Origin: Pseudoscleropodium purum
Taxonomy: Eukaryota > Streptophyta > Bryopsida > Hypnales > Brachytheciaceae
Assembly (NCBI GenBank): GCA_963969395.1
Contig: OZ017797.1
Location: 4,216,001 to 4,280,000, forward strand
Length of the DNA: 64,000 bases
Direction: 5' to 3'
Of this stretch, positions 56,037 to 64,000 are shown piece by piece; the first letter of the stretch is position 1, and each line of letters begins with the position of its first letter. A program made the position numbers and the translations under genes. The notes beneath the pieces were generated by a model. The model did not search any database. It was not told the origin of the DNA and saw nothing but the letters and a program-made list of their open reading frames with translations.

Positions 56037-57959
56037 ATACCATTCAATGCACTCAAATAGACTCAGGGACAAAAATAACATGCATTTTGAACACTCATAC
56101 CACTTTGGAGTTAAAAAAAAAATTCTATTTATCATGAAAAAGACAACATTGAGAAAATTATTTAACTATTTAATCTTTCATTTCAAGGAGCTTCAGGAAA
56201 CAAATCCGCTAATCGAGGACTTGTGATGCCACATCTTTAGCATGGATGGGTGTAAGATTTTGAACCCAGAATGAACACCCAGCTTCCAAAGCATGATCTT
56301 TTTCTTTCACATCAATTGAAAGGAGCCCAAGTAATGCAAGTATAACTTGAGAGTCCAAGTTTCATGATTCTTAAAGTATACAGAGCCTGGGGTCAATTTT
56401 GTGTGCATAATCACACTTTGAAAATTCACAATACATTTGGACATAGGCCCAAAAAATACAGGCAACGGAATTGGAATCCTCTTTCAATACCACACAAGAA
56501 TGTCACCAGTCAAAAGATTACTATTTTATACTATGTATAAATTTGCAAAGAACAACGAAACCATATCATTGAATATCTACCTGATGATAGAGAACTTCAA
56601 ATTTTGGTTGGTTGGACTCAAATTTCTCCCCAGTTATAAAGAATATTCGCAAATAAGAACCAACCTAGCAGCGAATTGTGGTAAGGAAATATAACTTGTG
56701 GTTGTTCATCACGACCTTGCCTACTTTGCCATTACCTGGCATAATCTCAATGCAGGTAAGTTTGAGTTGTTCAATTTCCTTGAGATTTCAAAAATACTTG
56801 CACAACAAACTCTCTCTTGTTACAACTCTCTACAACTATATGCACACTGGATGCTATTGTGCACATAGTAGCACTTAGTCAAGGAGCATTGTCAAAACTT
56901 CAACACTGTCAGTCTTAACTTGACACTTCTTTGCCCATCAGAATTTTCCACAGGAAGCAACTAGCCGGCATTGAGATTATGAGCATCATCCCTCGAGAAG
57001 GAAGGAGATGAATTTGACCAGAAAAACATCCTCCGCAACTGAAAATTCGACGAAATCTTGTGGCATTGCAATATTCCAGAAGTGTCCATATGAGCAAGCT
57101 ATAGAAAACTCACATTTCATTTCTGGATACTGTAACCACGTTACAAGGTTTGCGAAACGATAAGCAGTGACAGCCACCAGAAAGTTACTAAAACCTTGAG
57201 GCACTGGTCCTGCTTCTTACACCAACTGCCATTACCCACAGCAACTCGTCTCTTCATCCACTTGGTTGCACTTACTAGCCAGTGATGCCACTATGACTTA
57301 GTTCAATGCTAAGGCAACAAGCTTTCGAATCAGAAGAGGATGGTCAACAGACACTCAGTGTGGTCTAAAACGACTCTCTTTCAAAATTACATACATACAT
57401 AGTGATCAAATTTGATCACCGGAGAGATTGGCTCTTGTACCCAAAATTTACGCCTCTCATTCCCTGTCTACGCCTCTCATTATCTTCCAATAATCACACT
57501 CCTATTATATATGCTAAAATACTTCATGTGACGCAAATAGTATGCTCTACCTTAGAGGTCGAAGAAGACGAATTCCACCAGGAAAGCATCCTCTTTGACT
57601 GAAAATTTGACAAATTCCCGTGGCATCGGAACACTAAAGGGCTGTCCTAAGAACATGCCGCAGGAAACTCACATTTCAGTCCTGGTTATTGTAATGTTAC
57701 ACGGTTGGCTACAGGTGGAGAATCAATCAACGATGATGACCACCTTCATAAGATTAAGAATGCTATGATGAAGGTACACAGTCTGCACATCCTCAATTTC
57801 TACTAATTTTGACTGGAATCAATATACAACGAATTTCAGAGATTCAGTCACGGAGCAGGACCAGAAGAAATAAATGAAGGAAGCTAAAGGTGAAACCCCA
57901 TTCATCACGCGTAAGAGATGTTTTACGCAGTATACTGGAAATTACCAAATCTGTGCATG
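56037..57959. other. Intergenic, with a duplicated fragment
   Basis: 56,980-57,140 and 57,545-57,710 are diverged copies of one segment. On the minus strand both can be read as a similar peptide (DFVEFSVAEDVFLV and EFVKFSVKEDAFLV). I do not recognise it. It may be an exon remnant. Confidence 0.35.
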
Positions 57960-60590
57960 TCATCCTAGCTTCTGCTGAAACAAACTCTTCTCATTATGCT
58001 TGGACTGCGCAAACCTGGCCAAGGTGATGCCGATGCACGCATCCACGAAGTCCGCGGTAACAAAATCCTCGGAATACACTTGAATCCGGTCTCCAAGGCC
58101 TAGCCTGAACGTCTCCGCCATGAACAAGCGCGCATAGCGACGGATGCGGTTGGTCACAGGATACACACACCAAAGCCCACTGTTCTGCGGAGTGACCGTA
58201 TTCTCAACACGGTAGAAGTAGTTTCGAGAGCCATTCGACGGTTGTTTCTTGAGATTCTCCAAGTTGGCTATGAACTTCGTGAGGGGGAGGTCGGTGTCGA
58301 TCCAGTCGTCCCGCAGGTAGTCGGAGCTCCAGAGAGCGCTATCTGGAGCAGTGAGTTCAAGTCTTTTTCAGCATTAGCCAAAACACCCTAAAGCCTTGAG
58401 CTTTCAATAAATAGAATATTCTTGACTCTTCAGTCAGTTTGTAGCAACTTCCGATAATTGGTATAATTTTGTCTCTTTTGATAATTTGTTTTAACAAATC
58501 CTACACTTATGTCTCATTGACACCGAAAGCTCCTTACATAGTGGGTTTCAGACCTTGAGGAATGAAGGTTAAAAGAGAATCACATTGAGTTCATGAGTGG
58601 CCAATCACAACATTCACAAAGAGCGAAAATTTCACGATTCAAGAGGCAATTATCGTGTTTCAAAGTGATTAGCAAGCGGGGTAGCCAATGCTTGCTCAAT
58701 TAGACCAGGTGACACATATTAACCCCTCAACGCCCAAGGGGCTCAAAAGCAGCCTCACATAGTTTGAGTCCAATTCAAAGTAATGTAACTTTTGCATCTA
58801 ATGTTCAAATCCAGTAAAACTTGTTGGAGAAGTTGAAAATACTTTTCTATTTTATGTAGTAAAATTTTCAGATCAATCCAAGATGAAATAGTTTCTTGAA
58901 ATCCAATCGAAGTTCACAAAGTATAATTTGGGTTCACAAAACTGCACTTGATGGCTGCAACTTTGGGGGCTTGTATCTCCTTCATACAGAGGTTTTTTTT
59001 AAATAAAATTTGTTGGATTATATTCCCCTTGAATTCTAGTTCTTGTGGTAAAATTTTCATATCAATCTAGGTTGTTTTGAATGTTTGGGAGCAATTCGAA
59101 GTTCAAAACCCTAATAGTTTTTCATTATAGTGAACTTTGGCGTCCTATTTCTTCTTCATACAATGCCCGTTTTCAATAATTGTTTTTGAAAAAGTTGCAC
59201 ATACTAGTCTAGTTTGTGTCAATAAAATTTCATATCAATCCAAGAAATAATGAGTGACTCAGAGGCATTTTAATAGAAGGAGGTTCAGCCTTGGATGTAA
59301 TTCTTGGCAACTTTTCTTGACATTTCAAAGCCATTTTGTAGACACAATGAGTCAATCAAATGATGTTTTTTTTCCACCAATGTATTTGTATGCTGATTTT
59401 CAAGCACTTTGTAGTTTAAAGTTTTTTCATTTGAGAAGGTTCAGAATTCAAATTTCACCTCCAAATGTGTTTTTAGGAAAATTTCAGCATTCTTTTTCAA
59501 CACTAAAACATTATAATCTTTCAATCTACACGGTCAAATGACTTCAAATTTGATCCATGCCATCTACAACATGTGTACTACATGATTGCACGGTTAAGAT
59601 CTGTATGACTTAGTCACATTTACATTTATAGCACTTCAAAAGCTACCATGTTTTTTAATCCAAAAAGGCCTGGGGCCTTGAGGGGTCAAGGTATGTATAC
59701 CATTGTCGACCCTATATCCCAATTGCTTCCCTATCTACAGAAGTCCAACATTCCAGGGCTGGAATGTATGCCCTAATACGTTGGACGACTGCAGATAGGG
59801 ACGCAATTGAGTTCAGGGTCGACAATAATGGGCATACATGCTTTACATTCCCAAACGTTCAGCATTGAAAAGCGTTCATCACGGAATGCAACCCCTTCCA
59901 CGGAAGTCTAAAACTTCAGTATGAAAATTAGCCAAGGATGTTTCCTCTGGTCACCATCTGCCTACTAAGATTTGAGTCACAAAAAATTAACTGACCTGGC
60001 AGAGGCGTGCAGGCGAGATGGGGCTCCCACACGCAGAAGACGCGCCCGGGGAGCAGCTGTCGCAGGGGTTTGTCCAGAAACTCCTCGTCCTGCGGAATCA
60101 GGTGATCCCCGAACTGCGTAGTCAGATACTGGTCGAACAACAGCGGGTCGAACCACTTATACTCCGTTCGAATCTCCAGAATCAGAAACTCCAGGGCCGT
60201 CTCGTCCAGAAACCGCTTGACGTCGTTGATGACAGTGTCCACGCCGTAGGAGCAGAGCGCGCCATGGCACACGCGCCGGTCTTGCTGCACTCGGATGTCG
60301 AAGGCGCGCACGCCGCTCACCAGCTGCTGGTAGATGGACAGGTTCTGGCATCGGAAGAAGGGGCGGGTCAAGAAGGGGACGCCGATGCGGTTGGTGGCGG
60401 AGTTGTGCGTGCCCGGCCACACCACCTCGCGGGCTGTAATGGTGTTCACGTCCAGAGTGGCCATCCACTCCTTGGGCTTGGGGTGCTTGAAGTCAGACCC
60501 CGGAAAGGAGGTGCCACACGAGGCTTCCAGGCTTCGAAGCTTTTGCTCCTCCATCACCACCTCAATCTGCCTTGAAATCTGCCCCCCCAT
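57960..60590 (-). CDS. PLC-X-domain phosphodiesterase-like protein
   Basis: Two exons, 60,590-59,996 and 58,342-57,960, spliced GT-AG within an Asp codon (PLP-D-SALW) to give 325 residues. The X domain carries WPGTHNSATNRIG with catalytic His62, FDIRV, and a second His109 (VCHGALCS), then FLILEIR. This is the pattern of PI-PLC X-domain-containing proteins without Y or C2 domains. The protein begins MGGQISR, a good N-myristoylation signal, so membrane attachment is likely. Substrate unknown; the family cleaves phosphoinositides or GPI-like lipids. The 1,653-bp intron contains a TTAA element and a hairpin. The exons are GC-rich against an AT-rich background, as expected for a real gene. Confidence 0.88.
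58719..59689 (+). mobile_element. TTAA-flanked ~1 kb family, copy in the PLC intron
   Basis: Begins TTAACCCCTCAACGCCCAAGG and ends CCTTGAGGGGTCAA (last TTAA mutated). It matches 4,460-5,431 along its length. Confidence 0.7.
59690..59841. repeat. Long imperfect hairpin in the PLC intron
   Basis: Left and right arms of about 65 bases pair through ATTGTCGACCCT/AGGGTCGACAAT, CAATTGC/GCAATTG, TCCCTATCT/AGATAGGGA and GTCCAAC/GTTGGAC, with small bulges between. The tip holds ATTCCAG-GG-CTGGAAT. It could be a miRNA-precursor-like fold or a small foldback element. It touches the end of the preceding TTAA element. Confidence 0.75.
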
Positions 60591-61560
60591 GATTTCTCAA
60601 ATAGCATGTAATTTGCTCCTGCAACTGCTCACGAATGGAATCCTTGGGGAGTGCTGCAACCTGTCGGAATGGACATGACTAGTATACGTGACATCCTGTC
60701 ATCCTGTCATATGTTCGTTTGCCAAGCTGCCGATATTCCGACAATGCGGTTCACGCTCCACGAATTCGACAACCTGAAGCAACCATGGCTTAATTACCGA
60801 CACTCAACGAATCACTTAGCAATTCTCCGGACACCGACGATTTCCAGTTAGCGCAATGATTCTTTCGAAAAATCTGACTTAAGAACCACGTTCTGCACAA
60901 AGAACGAAATCTGTAATTTGCAAATGCACTCCCTACAATTTCTGCATCTTCTGCTGAACCACCTATCTCCCCTCTCTGCTCACAGAAGCTTCGTGTGTAA
61001 GCGAATGCGACTGTCACTGCGACCTTGTAAGTGGTGATAGACTGATAGAGATCGTGGTAGCCCGTGAGGAAGAGGATAAAACCCTACTTTTGTGGACGGC
61101 GACTGCCATGGCTGTTGGGTTTGACTGATTGATGGCTTATTATTCTGTCGTGGCAATAAAATCTCATGACCAATTATCCAGAAAAAACAATGCCTGATTG
61201 CGGCATCTCCGTACTCTCCCACTGGCATATGCTCGTTTATTGGTGTACCCTGAACATTCTACGATCGCACAAACCACGTGACCTGCTTCCTCCGCAATAT
61301 AGCCAAGGTTGCCCTTCTGGACGTGTTTCTCGTTTTCTGCTTCTCCAACACTCGCACCCTCGCCCAGGAGGGTCCTCGTGAGGATGACCGAGTACCTCTT
61401 GGTCAAGCCGGGGGTTGCAATTTCCGGTTGCAACCTGCAAGCACAGCAACCCACCTGCCGAGTAGATGAAGGAGGAGCGAGCAAGAGAGCCCAGCAGTCT
61501 ACGGACTTTGAAGATCAAGAGGAACTTGAAGCAGGTTCCTTCTTGGTAACACGTAACTTA
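60591..61560. other. Upstream region of the PLC gene
   Basis: GC-moderate, with many short open frames on both strands (up to 106 codons) but no recognised domain. Probably promoter and leader. Confidence 0.35.
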
Positions 61561-62131
61561 GGGTAAACTGAAACCGTAAGACATCCGCAAATTTTGGATG
61601 AAAAGTGAACAATTAGGGCTTGCGTCCTTCTTGAGAATCTTTAGCACAAAAGCAATTTTTGTTGGGGTTGGCATTTCTTCCATACACACATAAATTTTCT
61701 CTACAATGAATTTGTTGTAAGATTTGATAAGAAGCATAATAGAGTAGAAGCACCCATAGTCAACCACTTTAGTGATTTCACATATGTTTTGGAGTAATTT
61801 CAAGGCAATGAAAATTTCTACCATGTTAAAAAATAGAAATCGTAGGGATTGCAAATTTTTTTTGGTAATTTTTTGCTTTGAATTGAAATTACTATGAATT
61901 TTGGAAGTTGATAGCTATTCTAAACCTACACCTAATATGTAGAGTCTTCTAATTCCAATCATTCAAGAACTACTTCCTACTCACTATTGTGGGACATGTG
62001 TCATGACTCCAACTTTGAAAAGGAGAAAAACAAATTCAAAACTTTTGTTGAAAATTTGTTCCAGCATTAGTTGGAAATAGTGCACCCTACAAATTGGAGA
62101 TGGATTCATGGTTGTGGATGGGTGTTTTTAT

Positions 62132-62168
<37 letters not shown>

Positions 62169-63480
62169 TATAGTGGGTTGAATGAATGGAGTAATCACTA
62201 TATAAACTGATTTGCTTTTTTGAAGTGATGAAATCTTATTGCATTGATAGGAATGCTTGAAATGGACAAACTGAGCCCTAATAAAATGGAAAGAGTATAA
62301 TATAGACATCTATAATCATAGCCAAGGTGTCCATAGTATAGATTTTTAGGCTTATAGACTCATAGATTCTATTCTCACATGCTAGCACTTTACATCTCAA
62401 TTCCATTAAGTTGTTAAAAATGAATTATTCTTGTTTAATTTTTTTGAATGTTTTTACTATTTTTTCAATCAATTTAAAAATCAAAATATTTTACTTGACA
62501 AGAAACAATAGCTTGCTAATAACTCAAAAGATTAATTAAAAAATGTCAATCCCTACATAATCCCAAAGGGTTTGTACATGCAAATTAAAAGTGAACTAAA
62601 TGCACTTTGGTCAATCTTGATTTTAGCTTTTTAAAATATAACCACTTTGAATATTTGATTTAAATTAAAAAAATAAAGTTTGGCATGCTTGGTTTCTACC
62701 CCTTTTTGAGAATTTTGAAAAAAGATAAATTGAAAGAATTATTTCAATTACAAGCTTTGTGTATTGAATTCCAAATTCCAAAATATTAAGTGTATTTCAC
62801 TTGTATTTTCTTCTTTTTAAATGGACTTAAAATTTAAATTACAAAATTATATTTTTCATTAAAACCTTCATCTAAGATAAAAAGATTTAATTATCCTAAT
62901 ATATTTTATAACTAATTTAATTTTTATTTTCATTTCTTACTTACAAAATTTCAATAATTGGATTTTCTTATTGAAAATTTTGAAAATAAAACAAAAAAAA
63001 CAAACATTCTTTAACAAGTGAAGATATTAAAAATTAATAGTAAAGGCTAGTTGCAAGAAACACCTATGGTTTGGGGCTTAAAATGGCCTTAGTACTAGGA
63101 TACTATGACTTTTGGAATAATTTTTTTTTAAATAAAAGAAAACAGGGATAATTTGCAAAGTTTTCAAAATAGTACATGTGCAAAAATTTAGGCCTAAAAA
63201 AATGTATCTCTAAAAGTTATGCACAACAAAAGAGGCCAATATAAAGTAAATAACAAGGCAATAAAGGGGTCAATCCTCCCCTATATTTAAGAAGAATTGG
63301 CGGCTAGTTCAAAGTTAGCCAGTATAATTGGAAAAAACATGGTTGCAATTTGAAAACATTGGCAAAAAAGCCATTGAAAAAATCTATATAATTTACATTT
63401 TAAATTTTAAAAATGAAAAATTAATTGGACTTTGTATATAAAAAATTGGTTCAATTTGAAAATTGAAGAAAAATAGCCAT
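61561..63480. other. AT-rich intergenic DNA with an (AT)n tract
   Basis: An AT repeat lies at about 62,134-62,167. No gene recognised. Confidence 0.5.
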
Positions 63481-63767
63481 TAAGGTAATTTGCTCTAAAA
63501 GTGATAATGATATAGAGTTACATTTTTCATTCTTTAGTGTACAAAGAATGTACATTTCATAAGGTGGTCGCTTTTAGTGGCTTAGACCTTTAAACTTCAA
63601 AAATTTAAAACTAATTCCATAAACATCCAAAATATATGAAACAACTAGGATCAAATGCCAATTTTATTTTTCTTCCTACAAAAATATAATGAATTTTTTT
63701 CAAGGACTTTAGCTTCCTAGAAAAGGCAAACAACTCTTTAATAGGAGCTTTAAGAGTAAACTACCTT
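63481..63767. mobile_element. AAGGTAGT-type MITE (copy 4)
   Basis: Begins TAAGGTAATTTGCTCTAAAA and ends AGAGTAAACTACCTTTA. The body matches 55,732-56,036. Confidence 0.65.
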
Positions 63768-64000
63768 TAGACAAAACACTCAATCAGACAAAACACTCAT
63801 GAAGTAGAATAAAGGATAAAGAAACTAAACTTAGGATGAAATTCTAGCAGTAATTATTTGTAGTTGTACTACATTAATTTGAATTTAATCAAATTCAAAA
63901 TTCAAATTCAAAACAAGAGGAGTTCATGCTCAATTCACAAATTCCAATCAACATTCAATAAGTTACGAAGTTGTTCAACATGAATTTTGAATAATGAAGA
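63768..64000. other. AT-rich sequence at the window edge
   Basis: Nothing recognised. Confidence 0.4.

Noticed and set aside
60018..60575. 185-codon plus-strand frame opposite the PLC exon
   Set aside because: Antisense shadow of the PLC-X coding exon.
1..64000. LTR retrotransposons, rRNA or tRNA genes
   Set aside because: I looked for reverse-transcriptase or integrase motifs, long direct terminal repeats and tRNA-like folds and saw none I could support by eye.

Overview
The window reads as nuclear DNA of a land plant. It is AT-rich, the genes are split by GT-AG introns, and it carries a plantacyanin, a plant-type GH5 mannanase and a PLC-X-domain protein. It is crowded with small inverted-repeat elements. 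The transposase family in the large element is, to my knowledge, common in seedless plants (bryophytes, lycophytes, ferns), so I lean that way. The species cannot be fixed from sequence alone.

Layout: 1-5.65 kb is AT-rich repeat DNA. 5,654-19,100 is one large, compositionally distinct (GC-richer) mobile element with matching inverted ends. It holds a leftward transposase-like gene (A, 10,823 to 6,372) and a rightward gene (B, 11,972-15,741) with a ParB/sulfiredoxin-like domain and a DNA-methyltransferase-like C-terminus. Two rightward relatives of NIF/FCP1-type HAD phosphatases (C and D, 16.5-18.5 kb) follow. About 25 copies of a 19-bp palindrome, TATCGGCTGGCAGCCGATA and variants, are scattered through this element and were not seen elsewhere in the window. 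Every intron I could model in the element holds at least one copy, as do the sequences just past the stop codons. Genes A-D carry eight in-frame TAG codons and one in-frame TGA, while the apparent true ends of A, B and D are TGA. I treat the copy as a decayed element.

19.1-39.6 kb is gene-poor and built largely of short element families. The most obvious are flanked by TTAA and begin CCC (piggyBac-like ends). Others are a GC-rich hAT-type MITE with 8-bp target duplications, a CATTAGAAG-ended MITE that seems to make no target duplication, and an AAGGTAGT-ended family. Two moderately GC-rich islands (about 23.2-23.7 and 25.0-27.1 kb) hold no gene I can recognise.

40.5-47.4 kb is a genic stretch: a two-exon plantacyanin (+) and a five-exon endo-beta-mannanase (-), each with a TATA-like box upstream. 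47.5-57.9 kb is again repeat DNA. 57,960-60,590 is a two-exon PLC-X-domain gene (-) whose intron holds a TTAA element and a long imperfect hairpin. The rest is AT-rich, without recognised genes.

If the large element is real, its parts make a coherent but unproven package. A transposase-like protein would move it, a ParB-like/methyltransferase-like protein is a candidate reader or modifier of the dispersed palindromes, and two HAD-fold proteins without catalytic aspartates are of unknown role. No rRNA, tRNA or CRISPR array was found.
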